DNA of 64,000 nucleotides from Sphingopyxis indica (GCF_900188185.1 NZ_FZPA01000001.1:310001-374000); one strand, 5' to 3'. Positions 8,847 through 21,489 are shown, counted from the stretch's first letter. Made by a program: numbers and translations. Notes: generated by a model from the letters alone, not told the origin.

Positions 8847-9427
8847 GCCGCATCCGGCAATGGGTCGCGCGCAACCTGCCGCGCCGCGAGGATATGGCGA
8901 AGAGCCGCTGGATCCGGCCCTTTGCCCACCGCGTCCTGCGCCCCGAACTGTGGCGCTTCACCCGCCGTTCGGTGCCGCGCGGGGTCGCGCTCGGCGCGCT
9001 CGTCGGGATCATCGTGCCTTTCGCGCAAATTCTCTTCGCCGCGATCCTCGCGCTGCCGGTGCGCGCCAATGTGCCCGTCGCGGCGCTGACCACCTTCATC
9101 ACCAATCCGCTGACGACGCCGCTCGTCTGGGTCGCGGCCTATGAAACCGGCAGCTTCATCCTGCGCGTCGATGCGATGACCTATGGCCGCCCGATCGGCA
9201 CCGCGGTGCGCACCACCGATGTTGGCGACATGATGCAGTGGCTGACCGGCGCCGCGACGATCACCGCCTTCGGGCTGATCGTGCTCGGCGTGGTGACGGC
9301 GGCGGTGCTCTATGTCGTGACCGCCTTTGGCTGGCGCTGGTTCATCGGCGACAAGTGGCGCCGCCGGCGGCGCGGGCGCGCCGACCAACGACTTGAGCCA
9401 TCGACGAGCGACAACGGCGCCGGTTGA
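8843..9427 (+). CDS. DUF2062 membrane protein
   Basis: Member of the DUF2062 family, whose biochemical role is not established. The 194-residue product has a basic N-terminal region, a helix pair around residues 48-72, the family-typical [14 protein letters not shown] segment at about 82-97, and a last hydrophobic helix at about 139-161 followed by a very basic tail. It therefore sits in the inner membrane. It begins with ATGA overlapping the smpB stop, so it is translated as part of the dapA-smpB unit. No function can be assigned beyond the family. Confidence 0.85.
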   Translation: MSRIRQWVARNLPRREDMAKSRWIRPFAHRVLRPELWRFTRRSVPRGVALGALVGIIVPFAQILFAAILALPVRANVPVAALTTFITNPLTTPLVWVAAYETGSFILRVDAMTYGRPIGTAVRTTDVGDMMQWLTGAATITAFGLIVLGVVTAAVLYVVTAFGWRWFIGDKWRRRRRGRADQRLEPSTSDNGAG

Positions 9428-9510
9428 ACCCGCGCGCGGCCCGATTATAGCTGGATCATCGCGATCGCTCCGTCCGGGGCGATGCCATCTGTTGATACTG
9501 GGGACTTTTC

Positions 9511-11574
9511 ATGACTCGTTCGATCCGATTTCCGCGCCTGATGGCGACGGCGGCGCTGGGCGCCATCCTTTTCGGCAGCGCTGCCAGCCCGCTCGCGGCG
9601 AAGGAAGACGCCGCGACGACCGCCGCCACCGCCGCGCATACGCCCGAGATCGGCAGCTATGGCTTCGACGCCAAGGGCATGGACACGACGGTCCTGCCGG
9701 GTAACGACTTCTATGCCTATGCCAACGGCACCTGGGCGAAGGACACCGCGATCCCTGCCGACAAGTCGAATTACGGTATGTTCACCGCGCTCGCCGACCT
9801 GTCGCAGAAGCGCACGCAGGAGATATTGGAAGCGGCGAAGGGCGACCCGGCCAGCATGATCGGCCGCGCCTACGCCTCCTTCCTCGACGCGCAGGCGGTC
9901 GAGGCAAAGGGCCTCGCGCCGATCGAGCCGTGGCTGAACAAGATCCGCGCCGTCGACAAGGCGGGGCTCGCGAAGCTGCTCGCCGAGGCGGACCGCAGCG
10001 GCGTCTCGCATTTCTTCGGCGGCTATGTCGGGCAGGACGACAAGAATCCCGACGTTTACATCTATTCGCTCTATCAGGGCGGCATCGGCATGCCCGACCG
10101 CGATTTCTATCTGAAGCCCGGCGAGCGCAACGAAAAGCTGCAGGCGGCCTATCTCCAGCATCTTGAAAACATGCTCACCCTCGCGGGCGAAACCAACGCA
10201 GCAGCGCGCGCGCAGGCGATCTACGACCTCGAAAAGTCGATCGCGACCGTCCACTGGGACAAGAACGACAGCAGCGACGCGACCAAGGTCTACAACAAGA
10301 TGACCATCGCCGAGCTGCAAAAGACGGCGCCGGGCTTTGACTGGGCCGGCTTCATCCACGGCGTCGGGGTTCATGAGGATCAGCTGCTCGTCGCCCAGCC
10401 GAGCGCCTTTACCGGTGAGGCAAAGATCATCGCCGATGCGCCGATCGAGGTGATCCGCGACGCGCTGATCGTGCGCAGCCTCGACGGCTTCTCCGACGTG
10501 CTCCCCGATGCGGTGGCGAAGGAAAGTTTCGCTTTCTATGGCACCGCGCTGTCGGGCACGCCCGAGATGCAGGAACGCTGGAAGCGCGCGGTCGATTTCA
10601 CCACGAACAATATGGGCGAAGCGGTCGGCAAGGATTATGTCGCGAAATATTTCCCGCCCGAAACCAAGGCGGCGATGGAAAAGCTGGTGCAGAATGTCCT
10701 CGTCGCGCTCGGCCACCGTATCGACAATCTGGCGTGGATGCAGCCCGAAACCAAGGTGAAGGCGAAGAAGAAGCTCGCCAATTTCACCGTCAAGATCGGC
10801 TATCCCGACCGCTGGAAGGATTATAGCGCGCTGGTCATCAAGGCCGACGACCTGTTCGGCAATGCGCTGCGTTCGAACCAGTTCGCGCACGACGACAATA
10901 TCAGCCGCCTCGGCGGGCCGATCCGCCGCTGGGAGTGGGGGATGACCCCGATGACGGTCAACGCCTATGCCAATTTCGGCATGAACGAGATCGTCTTCCC
11001 GGCCGCGATCCTTCAGCCGCCCTTTTTCGACCCCAATGCCGACCCGGCGATCAACTATGGCGGCATCGGTGCGGTGATCGGCCACGAGATCAGCCACCAT
11101 TTCGACGACCAGGGCTCGAAATATGACGAGACCGGCAAGCTCGCCGACTGGTGGACCCCCGCCGACGTCAAGGCGTTCGAAGCCGCGGGCAAGGCGCTCG
11201 CCGCGCAATATGACGCCTATGAAGTGCTCCCCGGCGAACATCTCGACGGCACTTTCACGCTGGGCGAGAATATCGGCGATCTCGCCGGGCTCAACATCGC
11301 CTATGACGCCTATAAGGCGTCGCTGAACGGCCAGGAGGCGCCGGTCATCGACGGCACGACCGGCGACCAGCGCTTCTTCCTCGGCTGGGCGCAGGTGTGG
11401 CGGCGCAACTACCGCGAGCAGAATTTGTCGCAGCGGATCACGACCGACCCGCATTCGCCCTCGATTCAGCGGACTTGGGTCTCGCGCAACCTCGATCCCT
11501 GGTATAAGGCCTTCGCGGTAAAGGACGGCCAGAAGCTCTATCTGGCGCCAAAGGATCGTGTCCGCATCTGGTGA
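9511..11574 (+). CDS. pepO: M13-family zinc metallopeptidase (PepO/neprilysin-like)
   Basis: Secreted or periplasmic endopeptidase of the neprilysin family. The 687-residue product starts with a signal peptide (LMATAALGAILFGSAASPLA) and has the N-terminal M13 region, then the zinc site GHEISHHFDDQG near residue 525, the third ligand in ENIGDLAGL near 586, and a C terminus ending RVRIW as in other M13 enzymes. GGGGA precedes the ATG. The substrate is not predictable; family members cut short peptides. cckA follows immediately, but a functional link is not implied. Confidence 0.95.
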   Translation: MTRSIRFPRLMATAALGAILFGSAASPLAAKEDAATTAATAAHTPEIGSYGFDAKGMDTTVLPGNDFYAYANGTWAKDTAIPADKSNYGMFTALADLSQKRTQEILEAAKGDPASMIGRAYASFLDAQAVEAKGLAPIEPWLNKIRAVDKAGLAKLLAEADRSGVSHFFGGYVGQDDKNPDVYIYSLYQGGIGMPDRDFYLKPGERNEKLQAAYLQHLENMLTLAGETNAAARAQAIYDLEKSIATVHWDKNDSSDATKVYNKMTIAELQKTAPGFDWAGFIHGVGVHEDQLLVAQPSAFTGEAKIIADAPIEVIRDALIVRSLDGFSDVLPDAVAKESFAFYGTALSGTPEMQERWKRAVDFTTNNMGEAVGKDYVAKYFPPETKAAMEKLVQNVLVALGHRIDNLAWMQPETKVKAKKKLANFTVKIGYPDRWKDYSALVIKADDLFGNALRSNQFAHDDNISRLGGPIRRWEWGMTPMTVNAYANFGMNEIVFPAAILQPPFFDPNADPAINYGGIGAVIGHEISHHFDDQGSKYDETGKLADWWTPADVKAFEAAGKALAAQYDAYEVLPGEHLDGTFTLGENIGDLAGLNIAYDAYKASLNGQEAPVIDGTTGDQRFFLGWAQVWRRNYREQNLSQRITTDPHSPSIQRTWVSRNLDPWYKAFAVKDGQKLYLAPKDRVRIW

Positions 11575-11599
11575 TGCGCCAACAAGGGGAAAAGCGTCA

Positions 11600-14047
11600 T
11601 TGACCGCGACAAGCCTGCCTTCCGCTGACGGCGATTTCAGCAGGGGGGCGGGGCCCGCGCGCCCGGCGATGCCCGGCGGCCTGTCGCGAGTCGACCTCGC
11701 GCTGGTCGCGGGGCTCGCGCTCGTCTCGGTGGCGCTCCTCTTCTGGGCGACGCGCGACGCCGTCCTTGCCGGGGGCTTTCTGGCGGGGCTGGCGGTCGCG
11801 GCCGGCGGTCTTCTCTTCGTGCGGCGCCTGTTTCCTGCCGCCGCGGCGGCCGAGGCGGCGGCGACCGACTGGACGATGCTGCGTCAGGCGGTCGCGCACG
11901 ACGATGTCGCGATCGCGGTGACCGACCGCGGCGGGCGGCTCGTCTGCGCGAACGATCTTTTCGCGACGTGGATGGGCGGCTTCGTCACCCCGCCGGGGCT
12001 GCCGCTCGACGGCGCGGGCGCGGAGCGGCTCAAGGATGCGGGGCGCGGCGCGTGGCGCGACGGCGAAGGCGTCGTCGAGGATCTGGCGATCGGCGCGCTG
12101 CGGCTGCGCGCGCAGGTGACGCGCACCGGGCAGGCCGAGGATTATCTCGTCTGGCGCTTCGCGGCGCAGGAACGGCTCGACCTTGCCGGCGAAATCGTCC
12201 GCCACCTCGAAGGGCCGGCGGGCCGCACGCTCGGCGAGGCGGGGGTCATGGCGGCACTGGTCAGCGCCGAGGGTCGGTTGCGCGTCGCCAATCAGGCTTT
12301 TTTGCTGCGCGCGCTGGGGGAGGCCGACCAGGCGCATTATGCCGGGCGCGACGCCGCGCAGATGTTGCGCCTCGACGACGCCGGCGCGCTTTATTTCACC
12401 AACGAGGGCGACCGTGCGACGCCGGTGCGCCTGATCCAGGTGCCGCTCGCGCCCGCGGACAGCGTCGGGCCGATGCTGCTCGCGCTGATCGACGAGGATA
12501 TCGGCCCCGCCGACCGCGGCACCGCGCAAAGCTATGTCGAAACCTTGCTGTCGCTGCTGCCCTTCGGCCTCGCGATGGTCGATCGCGATGGCCGCTTTCT
12601 CTATATGAACCGCGCCTTCAAGCGCGCCGCCGGGGTCGCCGAAGGGCGGCTGCCGCGCTATCCGGGCGATCTTGTCGTCGGCGAGGACAAGGGGCCGCTC
12701 GCCGACATGATCCGCCGCCACAGCAGCGGGCAACAGGTCGGCGGCGACCTGTCGATCCGTCTGGCCGGGCAAAGCGACGATCCGGTGTCGATGCGCGTCG
12801 TCGGGGTGCGCGGGCTTGGCGAAGCCGCGGTTCTGCTCAGCCTCAAGGATTCGAGCGAGGAATCGCGGCTCAAGCGGCAGGTCGCGCAGCAATCGAAGAT
12901 GCAGGCGGTCGGCCAGCTCGCGGGCGGTGTCGCGCACGACTTCAACAACATCCTGACCGCGGTGCTCGGCAGCTGCGACCTGATGCTGATGCGCCACACG
13001 CCCGGCGACAGCGACTATGACGACATCCAGCAGATCCGCAGCAACGCGAATCGCGCCGCCAGCCTGACGCGGCAATTGCTCGCCTTTTCGCGCCAGCAGA
13101 CGCTGCGGCCGCAGATTTTGCAGCTTCCCGACGTGATTTCAGAGGTTTCGCACCTGTTGAAGCGGCTGATGGGCGACACGGTCGAACTTGTTGTGCATCA
13201 CGGCCGCGGGCTCGGCGCGGTGCGCGCCGACCCGGTGCAGCTCGAACAGGTGATCATCAACCTTGCCGTCAATGCGCGCGACGCGATGCCCGGCGGCGGC
13301 ACGATGACGATCGAGACCTTTCCCGTCTCGACCGCCGAGGTGCGCGTGATGGGCAGCGAGATCATGCCGCCCGCCGACTACAGCGCGCTGCGCATCTCCG
13401 ACACCGGCAGCGGCATTCCCGCCGATGTGCTGCCCAAGATTTTCGAGCCCTTCTTCACCACCAAGGACGTCGGCAAGGGGACGGGGCTGGGGCTTTCGAC
13501 GGTTTACGGCATCGTCAAGCAATCGGCGGGATTCATCTTCGCCGACAGCAAGCCGGGCGAGGGCGCGAGCTTCACCGTCTATCTGCCCGTCCACCGCGCC
13601 ACCGGCGACGCGCCCGCGCTTCCGGTGCCCGCGGCGCGGCCGAAGAAGAGCCAGTGGGGCACCGGCACCATCCTGCTCGTCGAAGATGAGGATATGGTGC
13701 GCGCGGTCGCGGAACGCGCGCTGGTCCGTGCGGGTTATAATGTCGTGGCGGCGCAGCAGGGCGAAGAAGGACTCGAACGGTTCGACGCGATGGACAAGAT
13801 TGATCTGGTGGTCAGCGACGTGGTGATGCCGGTGATGGACGGCCCGGCGATGGTGCGCGCGATGCGTGCAAAAAAGCCCGATCTGCCCATATTGTTCATG
13901 TCGGGCTATGCCGAGGAACAGTTGCGCCAGTCGATCGACATCGACCATGTCGCCTTCCTGCCCAAGCCCTTTTCGGTCGCGCAGCTCGCCGAGGCGGTGT
14001 CGGCGGCGCTCGATGACGCCGCGCATCGGAACTCCGATGGCGGATGA
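11600..14047 (+). CDS. cckA: Hybrid sensor histidine kinase CckA
   Basis: Membrane kinase that in alphaproteobacteria feeds phosphate through ChpT to the cell-cycle regulator CtrA. Two hydrophobic helices lie near the N terminus, then PAS-like regions. A HisKA domain follows with the phospho-His in [16 protein letters not shown], the signature of CckA. Next come an HATPase domain ([29 protein letters not shown]) and a C-terminal receiver with the phospho-Asp in [10 protein letters not shown]. The start is uncertain: TTG at 11600 has AAGGGGAAAA 9 bases upstream and is preferred; a GTG at 11558 would overlap the peptidase gene. Assignment as CckA rests on domain order and motifs. Confidence 0.92.
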   Translation: MTATSLPSADGDFSRGAGPARPAMPGGLSRVDLALVAGLALVSVALLFWATRDAVLAGGFLAGLAVAAGGLLFVRRLFPAAAAAEAAATDWTMLRQAVAHDDVAIAVTDRGGRLVCANDLFATWMGGFVTPPGLPLDGAGAERLKDAGRGAWRDGEGVVEDLAIGALRLRAQVTRTGQAEDYLVWRFAAQERLDLAGEIVRHLEGPAGRTLGEAGVMAALVSAEGRLRVANQAFLLRALGEADQAHYAGRDAAQMLRLDDAGALYFTNEGDRATPVRLIQVPLAPADSVGPMLLALIDEDIGPADRGTAQSYVETLLSLLPFGLAMVDRDGRFLYMNRAFKRAAGVAEGRLPRYPGDLVVGEDKGPLADMIRRHSSGQQVGGDLSIRLAGQSDDPVSMRVVGVRGLGEAAVLLSLKDSSEESRLKRQVAQQSKMQAVGQLAGGVAHDFNNILTAVLGSCDLMLMRHTPGDSDYDDIQQIRSNANRAASLTRQLLAFSRQQTLRPQILQLPDVISEVSHLLKRLMGDTVELVVHHGRGLGAVRADPVQLEQVIINLAVNARDAMPGGGTMTIETFPVSTAEVRVMGSEIMPPADYSALRISDTGSGIPADVLPKIFEPFFTTKDVGKGTGLGLSTVYGIVKQSAGFIFADSKPGEGASFTVYLPVHRATGDAPALPVPAARPKKSQWGTGTILLVEDEDMVRAVAERALVRAGYNVVAAQQGEEGLERFDAMDKIDLVVSDVVMPVMDGPAMVRAMRAKKPDLPILFMSGYAEEQLRQSIDIDHVAFLPKPFSVAQLAEAVSAALDDAAHRNSDGG

Positions 14048-14387
14048 TCGCCGCCTCCTGCTCGTCGAGGACGATGTGCTGATCGGCATGATGCTCGTCG
14101 ACATGCTCGACGCGCTCGATTTTCCCGAGCCCGCGCAGGCGACGACCAACGAAGAGGCGCTCGCGATCCTCGACCGCGAACCGATTGCGGGTGCGCTCGT
14201 CGACATCAATCTGGGCGAAGAAAAGGGCTGGCCGATCGCCGATGCGCTCGCCGCGCGCGGCATCCCCTTCGCCTTCACATCGGGCGGCGGCGACGTGATC
14301 CCGCCCGCGCACGCCGATCGCCGGCTGGTGACCAAGCCCTTCCGGATCAGCGACATCGAAGCGACGCTCGCGGACCTTCTCTCCTAG
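14037..14387 (+). CDS. Single-domain response regulator
   Basis: Stand-alone receiver of 116 residues without an output domain. It has the acidic pocket (LLLVEDDVL), the probable phospho-Asp in ALVDINLG at about residue 56 and the conserved Lys in VTKPF. It begins inside the cckA 3' end (11-bp overlap), so the two are cotranslated. A role as a phosphate sink or modulator of the CckA relay is inferred from this position only; the sequence is not clearly DivK or CpdR. Confidence 0.85.
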   Translation: MADDRRLLLVEDDVLIGMMLVDMLDALDFPEPAQATTNEEALAILDREPIAGALVDINLGEEKGWPIADALAARGIPFAFTSGGGDVIPPAHADRRLVTKPFRISDIEATLADLLS

Positions 14388-14427
14388 GGCGTGGTTGCTC
14401 TTGAATGAGGCGCATGGGAAAGTGCGT

Positions 14428-14650
14428 GTGTCCCCGCGAAGGCGGGGACCCATCTCCGACCGGTGCGAGATTAGAGCAAATTGCGCGAAATCTGAATCAT
14501 CCGCATCCCCGAGCGAAGACGAGGGGCTCGTTCGAGCGGAGCGAGAACCGCAGCGTCGCCGCCTCGACTTCGCTCGGGGAGACGGTGCAGATTTCCGGCA
14601 CGATGCTCTAGGCCGTCGGGAGATGGGCTCCCGCCTTCGCGGGAGCGCAC
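14428..14650. repeat. Family A palindrome pair interrupted by a MITE-like element
   Basis: The left palindrome (14430-14449) and right palindrome (14627-14646) are the usual two halves of a family A unit, but the linker between them is split by the element at 14472-14610. The family A unit therefore appears older than the insertion. Confidence 0.8.
14472..14610 (+). mobile_element. MITE-like element, copy 1
   Basis: A 139-bp non-coding unit with inverted ends TAGAGCA/TGCTCTA and a longer imperfect inverted arm (GCGCGAAATCTG against GCCGGAAATCTG). A nearly identical copy in the opposite orientation is at 20286-20449. The internal region contains CCCCGAGCGAAGACGAGGGG-type palindromes. No coding capacity; movement would need a transposase from elsewhere. 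Confidence 0.65.
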
Positions 14651-14788
14651 GGCTTATTCAGTCAAAGATGATCTTGCTCATAGCCCCGACGAACGCCGGG
14701 ACCGCCGTTGGTCACGATCTTCGCTGCCGCGCAAACCCTCCGATGCTTTTGTCGATCCCGATAGAGATGACCGCCGAACATTAATTCC

Positions 14789-14803
14789 GTTCCCCTCTTG
14801 TTC
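14789..14803 (+). promoter_or_regulatory. LexA (SOS) box of recA
   Basis: GTTC-N7-GTTC, the operator recognised by LexA of alphaproteobacteria, is present exactly (GTTC at 14789-14792 and 14800-14803). It overlaps the -35 hexamer TTGTTC (14798-14803), which is followed after 17 bp by TACACG (14821-14826) as a plausible -10. LexA binding here would block recA transcription. Confidence 0.8.
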
Positions 14804-14881
14804 CACGAGAACAAATGCCGTACACGATGGTCCGGGCGTTGCGATGCGTCTGCTGTCGCTCTAAGCAGGAAAGGGACGGTC

Positions 14882-15961
14882 ATGGCCGGACAATTGTCAC
14901 TCGTCGAATCGGGGAAATCAGTGAACGGAACGGACAGGCAGAAGGCGCTCGACGCCGCCTTGGCGCAGATCGACCGCGCTTTCGGCAAGGGCTCGGTGAT
15001 GAAATTGGGCTCGAAGGAGGCAATGCAGGTCGAGGCGGTTTCGACCGGCTCGCTCGGGCTCGACATCGCGCTGGGGGTCGGCGGACTGCCGCGCGGCCGC
15101 GTCATCGAAATCTATGGCCCCGAAAGCTCGGGCAAGACCACCCTCGCGCTGCACTGCATCGCCGAGGCGCAAAAGACCGGCGGCACCGCCGCCTTCGTCG
15201 ATGCCGAACATGCGCTCGATCCCGTCTATGCGAAGAAGCTGGGGGTCGATATCGACGAGTTGATCGTGTCGCAGCCCGACACGGGTGAACAGGCGCTCGA
15301 AATCGTCGATACGCTCGTGCGTTCGAACGCGATCGACGTGCTCGTCGTCGACTCGGTCGCTGCGCTCGTCCCGCGCGCCGAAATCGAGGGCGAGATGGGC
15401 GACAGCCACGTCGGCCTGCAGGCGCGGCTGATGTCGCAGTCGCTGCGCAAGCTCACCGGCTCGATCAGCCGTTCGCGCTGCATGGTGATCTTCATCAACC
15501 AGCTGCGCATGAAGATCGGCGTGATGTACGGCAATCCCGAGACGACGACCGGCGGCAACGCGCTCAAATTCTACGCCTCGGTCCGCCTCGACATCCGCCG
15601 TACCGGCCAGATCAAGGACCGCGACGAGATCGTCGGCAACACGACGCGCGTCAAGGTCGTCAAGAACAAGGTCGCGCCGCCGTTCAAGCAGGTCGAGTTC
15701 GACATCATGTACGGCCAGGGCATTTCGAAGATCGGCGAAATCCTCGACCTCGGCGTCAAGGCCGGGCTCGTCGAGAAATCGGGCGCCTGGTTCAGCTATG
15801 ATTCGGTGCGCATCGGCCAGGGCCGCGAGAATGCGAAGAATTTCCTGTTGGAAAATCCTGAACTTATGCAGCGACTCGAGACGGCGATCCGCGGCCGTAC
15901 CGAGGCGGTGGCCGAAGAGATGATGACCGGCCCCGATGCGGACGACGATGGCGATCTTTGA
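14882..15961 (+). CDS. recA: Recombinase RecA
   Basis: ATP-dependent strand-exchange protein that also triggers LexA autocleavage. The 359-residue product has the Walker A motif [13 protein letters not shown], Walker [10 protein letters not shown], the L1/L2 loop regions ([21 protein letters not shown]) and the usual acidic C terminus ending DDDGDL. The start [11 protein letters not shown] is chosen for its AGGAAAGGGA ribosome-binding site 6-15 bases upstream; longer in-frame extensions run back into the SOS promoter. It is monocistronic, with a LexA box upstream and a hairpin downstream. Confidence 0.98.
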   Translation: MAGQLSLVESGKSVNGTDRQKALDAALAQIDRAFGKGSVMKLGSKEAMQVEAVSTGSLGLDIALGVGGLPRGRVIEIYGPESSGKTTLALHCIAEAQKTGGTAAFVDAEHALDPVYAKKLGVDIDELIVSQPDTGEQALEIVDTLVRSNAIDVLVVDSVAALVPRAEIEGEMGDSHVGLQARLMSQSLRKLTGSISRSRCMVIFINQLRMKIGVMYGNPETTTGGNALKFYASVRLDIRRTGQIKDRDEIVGNTTRVKVVKNKVAPPFKQVEFDIMYGQGISKIGEILDLGVKAGLVEKSGAWFSYDSVRIGQGRENAKNFLLENPELMQRLETAIRGRTEAVAEEMMTGPDADDDGDL

Positions 15962-15978
15962 TCGCGACTGAACGCCTT

Positions 15979-16009
15979 CCGGCCGGTCATGCCCCTCCCG
16001 ACCGGCCGG
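15979..16009 (+). terminator. Hairpin after recA
   Basis: A perfect 10-bp stem CCGGCCGGTC/GACCGGCCGG (15979-15988 with 16000-16009) starts 18 bases after the recA stop. No T-run follows, so intrinsic termination is probable but not certain. The remaining gap to 16245 shows nothing recognisable. Confidence 0.5.
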
Positions 16010-16245
16010 CCGACGGCGGCGGGCCATGGAATCGCCCCGGCTTTGGCCGGACCGGTTCCGCTCCTTGGGTCTGCACCCCTCTCGCAGACCGGCCCGCCCG
16101 CCGTTGATCGCTTGCCCCTCCCGGACGTCCTTCCGTCCTGAAGCGGCGCTCGAACTTCATCGGCAAACTTCATTGGCAAGCGGGCGCCGGGTCGGATACG
16201 CCGATTGCCGGCCCGCGCGGGGTCGTCGTCATCGAGGAGTGCGCC

Positions 16246-16872
16246 ATGACCCTGATCGTCCACCATCTCAACAACAGCCGCTCGCAGCGCATCCTCTGGC
16301 TGCTCGAGGAGATCGGCGCGCCCTACGAGATCAAATATTACGAGCGCGACGCGACAACCAATCTCGCGCCGCCCGAGCTGCTCGCGGTGCATCCGCTCGG
16401 CAAGTCGCCGGTGCTCGAGGACGATGGCCGCGCGATCATCGAATCGGGCGCGATCGTCGAATATCTGTGCGAGCGCCACGGCGGCGGTCATCTCGTGCCC
16501 GCGCGCGGCACCGACGATCATGTCAGCCATCTCGAATGGCTGCATTTCGCCGAAGGTTCGGCGATGACGCCGATCCTGCTGCGCCTCTACACCGCGCGTC
16601 TCGGCGCCGCGGCGGAGCCGCTCGAAGCGCGCATCGCGCAGCAGCTCGATTCGCATTTCTCCTACATGGAGAGCAAGCTCGGCCCGAGCGGCCATTTTAT
16701 CGGCGATGATCTGTCCGCCGCCGACATCATGTTGAGCTTCCCTGCCGAAATCGCGGTGATGCAGGGCATGGCGCCGCGCTATCCGAAGCTCGCCGAGTTC
16801 GTGAACATGTGCCACGCGCGCCCCGCGTGGCAGCGCGCCCGCGCGAAGGGCGGGGCCTATTATGGCTATTGA
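16246..16872 (+). CDS. Glutathione S-transferase family protein
   Basis: Soluble 208-residue protein with the two-domain GST fold. The N-terminal thioredoxin-like half contains NNSRSQRILWLLEE (probable catalytic Ser/Thr region), the cis-Pro segment GKSPVLEDDG, and the ESGAIVEYL glutathione-contacting motif. The C-terminal helical half has the usual SAADIMLSFP hydrophobic-core motif. GAGGAG stands before the ATG. The small exported protein gene overlaps its stop by 11 bp, suggesting cotranslation. The substrate is unknown. Confidence 0.92.
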   Translation: MTLIVHHLNNSRSQRILWLLEEIGAPYEIKYYERDATTNLAPPELLAVHPLGKSPVLEDDGRAIIESGAIVEYLCERHGGGHLVPARGTDDHVSHLEWLHFAEGSAMTPILLRLYTARLGAAAEPLEARIAQQLDSHFSYMESKLGPSGHFIGDDLSAADIMLSFPAEIAVMQGMAPRYPKLAEFVNMCHARPAWQRARAKGGAYYGY

Positions 16873-17452
16873 TGGCCGCGGCCGGATATTGCTGCTCGCC
16901 GCCCTGCTGGCGACCTGCGCGCCGGCCACTGCCGCGCCGCCGGTGGCCGGGCCCGAAGTCGAACGCGAGGTGGTTGCGCCCGAGGGCGTCGATTTCAAAC
17001 CGGCCGCGACCGACGAGGAAGGGGCGATCGACCGCTTTGCCGACTATACGCTCGCGCTGGCACGGCGCGATTATGCCGCGGCCTATGCTATGCTGCGCCC
17101 GTCGCTCCAGGCATCGAGCCCGCGGCTCGACTGGGAGGCCGATCTGCGCAAGCGCGGCGGCCTGTGGGCCGACGGGACGATCCGTATCCTGCGCCTGACC
17201 TGGTATCTCGATCCCGCGGGCCAGCCGTCCGGCCTCTACGCCGCCTTCGACTTCCGCGGTGATCGCAGGGACGGAACGATGGATTGCGGCTATGTCGTCG
17301 TCCACCGCGCCGCGCCGGCCGCACCCTTCACCGTCGTGCGCACCGACACGTCCGAAGTGCCGTCCGACATGATGGAGGACGGCGTGCCAAAGGTCGAGGT
17401 GCTGCGCCAATTGCCCTGCTATCTGGGGAAGGGGATCGCCACCGCCTTCTGA
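16862..17452 (+). CDS. Exported protein of unknown function
   Basis: Not recognised with confidence. The 196-residue product has a signal peptide (RILLLAALLATCAPATA) and a mature part that looks like a small alpha+beta fold. A helix around ADYTLALARRDYAAAYAML is followed by strands with a WEADLRKRGGL segment, which loosely resembles DUF4019-type periplasmic proteins. There is a Cys in MDCGYV and another in LPCYLG. The gene overlaps the GST gene and ends 72 bp before alaS. Confidence 0.75.
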   Translation: MAIDGRGRILLLAALLATCAPATAAPPVAGPEVEREVVAPEGVDFKPAATDEEGAIDRFADYTLALARRDYAAAYAMLRPSLQASSPRLDWEADLRKRGGLWADGTIRILRLTWYLDPAGQPSGLYAAFDFRGDRRDGTMDCGYVVVHRAAPAAPFTVVRTDTSEVPSDMMEDGVPKVEVLRQLPCYLGKGIATAF

Positions 17453-17524
17453 TCGCATGCGCCGATCGGCTTGAGGGGCGTTTCCCGGCTTGTCGGGAGG
17501 GGGCAAAGCCCTTAATTCGCGCGC

Positions 17525-20170
<2,646 letters not shown>

Positions 20171-20189
20171 CCCGATAGTTGAAAGAGCG

Positions 20190-20276
20190 TGTGTCCCCGC
20201 GTAGGCGGGGACCGATCTCGCGCCGGTTCAAGATGGAACCGACCGGAGATGGGCTCCCGCCTTCGCGGGAGCACAT
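20190..20276. repeat. Two-palindrome repeat unit (family A)
   Basis: Left arm GTCCCCGCGTAGGCGGGGAC (one mismatch in the loop, 20193-20212) and right arm GCTCCCGCCTTCGCGGGAGC (20253-20272), joined by a linker with GCCGGTTCAAGATGGAACCG. Confidence 0.9.
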
Positions 20277-20285
20277 GTCTTTTCC

Positions 20286-20449
20286 CTGGAGCATCGTGCC
20301 GGAAATCTGCACCGTTTCCCCGAGCGAAGACGAGGGGCATTGCCGAGCGAAGTCGAGGCGGCGACGCTGCGGTTCTCGCTCCGCTCGAACGAGCCCCTCG
20401 TCTTCGCTCGGGGATGCGGATGATTCAGATTTCGCGCAATTTGCTCCAG
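20286..20449 (-). mobile_element. MITE-like element, copy 2 (inverted)
   Basis: A 164-bp unit with perfect 8-bp inverted ends CTGGAGCA/TGCTCCAG. Read on the minus strand it matches the 14472-14610 copy almost base for base, except for a 23-bp extra segment that repeats the CCCCTCGTCTTCGCTCGG palindrome. It lies right beside a family A unit, as copy 1 does. Confidence 0.65.
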
Positions 20450-20468
20450 TTCAAGATGGGAACGATTT

Positions 20469-21422
20469 TCACCGCATCGCTGCCCATTCGACGGCGAGGC
20501 GCGCGACCGACGCGAGGACGGCTTCGTCCTCGGCGCGCATATCCTTGCTCGCGACGGGGCCTTCATAATAGGCGGTGATCAGCAGCGGCGCGCCTTGGGG
20601 CGGGAAGGCGATCGCGATGTCATTATATTTGTTCATCATGCCGGTCGGCGTCGCAGTGCCGGTCTTGTGACCGAAACGCCAGTCCGCCGGGATGCCGGCG
20701 CGCAGGCGGCGGGTGCCGGTGGTCGTCGCGACGCCCCAGTCGACGAGGCGGGTTCGCGATGCGGGCGATAGCACATCGCCGAGCAGGATGGTGTCGAGCA
20801 GCGCGGCCATGGCGCCGGGGGTCGTCGTGTCGCGCACATCGCCAGGGGCGACGCTGTTCAGCGCCGGCTCGGTCCGGTCGAGGCGCGTCACCGGATCGCC
20901 CCATGCGCGAAACTGGCGCGTCACGGCTTCGGGGCCGCCGACGAGGGGAAGCAGCAGGTTGGCGGCGGCATTGTCGCTGGTGGTGATCGTCGCCTCCATG
21001 AGTTCGGCGACGGTCAGCGCGCCTTCGCCGACCCGCTTGCTGGTGACGGGCGAATTGGGGATCAGATCGGCCTTTCCGTAAGGCACGCGGCGGTCGAGCG
21101 CCAGCTTGCCGTCGTCCACCGCTTTCAGCACCACCGCCGACAGCGGCCATTTGAAGGTCGAGCACATCGCAAAGCGTTCGTCGACGCGGTGGCCGGCGGA
21201 ACGCCCGCTGGCCGCGTCGCGGAAACAGACGCCCAGGCGGCCGCCCGCCTGCCGCTCGAGTGCCGCAAGTTTCCGGGCGATCGGGTCCGCTTTTTCCTCC
21301 GGCTTTTGAGCCGGTGCGCCGTCGGCTTCGCGCGTGCAGCCCGCCAGCAGCGTCCAGCCCGCGAAGGCGGCAGCCGGGGTGAGGGAGAGGATGCGGCGAC
21401 GCGAAAGGGCGGGAAGGGGCAT
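20469..21422 (-). CDS. bla: Class A beta-lactamase, probable Tat lipoprotein
   Basis: Periplasmic serine beta-lactamase. All class A landmarks are present: S70-T-F-K73 in MCSTFKW, S130-D-N in TTSDNAA, E166-x-x-L-N in RTEPALN, and K234-T-G in GHKTGT. The N terminus has SRRRILSLT (Tat-like) and a lipobox LLAGC, so the enzyme is probably lipid-anchored. The start at 21422 is chosen because GAGGA lies 8 bases upstream; an in-frame ATG at 21437 is possible. It is divergent from a LysR-type regulator, as in ampR-controlled systems. The hydrolysis spectrum cannot be read from the sequence. Confidence 0.93.
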   Translation of the reverse strand: MPLPALSRRRILSLTPAAAFAGWTLLAGCTREADGAPAQKPEEKADPIARKLAALERQAGGRLGVCFRDAASGRSAGHRVDERFAMCSTFKWPLSAVVLKAVDDGKLALDRRVPYGKADLIPNSPVTSKRVGEGALTVAELMEATITTSDNAAANLLLPLVGGPEAVTRQFRAWGDPVTRLDRTEPALNSVAPGDVRDTTTPGAMAALLDTILLGDVLSPASRTRLVDWGVATTTGTRRLRAGIPADWRFGHKTGTATPTGMMNKYNDIAIAFPPQGAPLLITAYYEGPVASKDMRAEDEAVLASVARLAVEWAAMR

Positions 21423-21489
21423 GGTGACAATCCTCATATAGCCGGAAAGAGGCCGCAATAGTTTCCGCATTTGGCGCCGCGGCCAAGCG

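Larger units (their letters stand above)
14388..14881. other. 494-bp gap holding repeats and the recA control region
   Basis: No gene seen. The gap contains a family A repeat split by a MITE-like element (14428-14650) and, nearer to recA, the LexA box and promoter described separately. Confidence 0.8.

Noticed and set aside
9445..11454. Open frame of 669 codons antisense to the M13 peptidase gene
   Set aside because: Shadow of the sense gene; no ribosome-binding site and low-complexity charged sequence.
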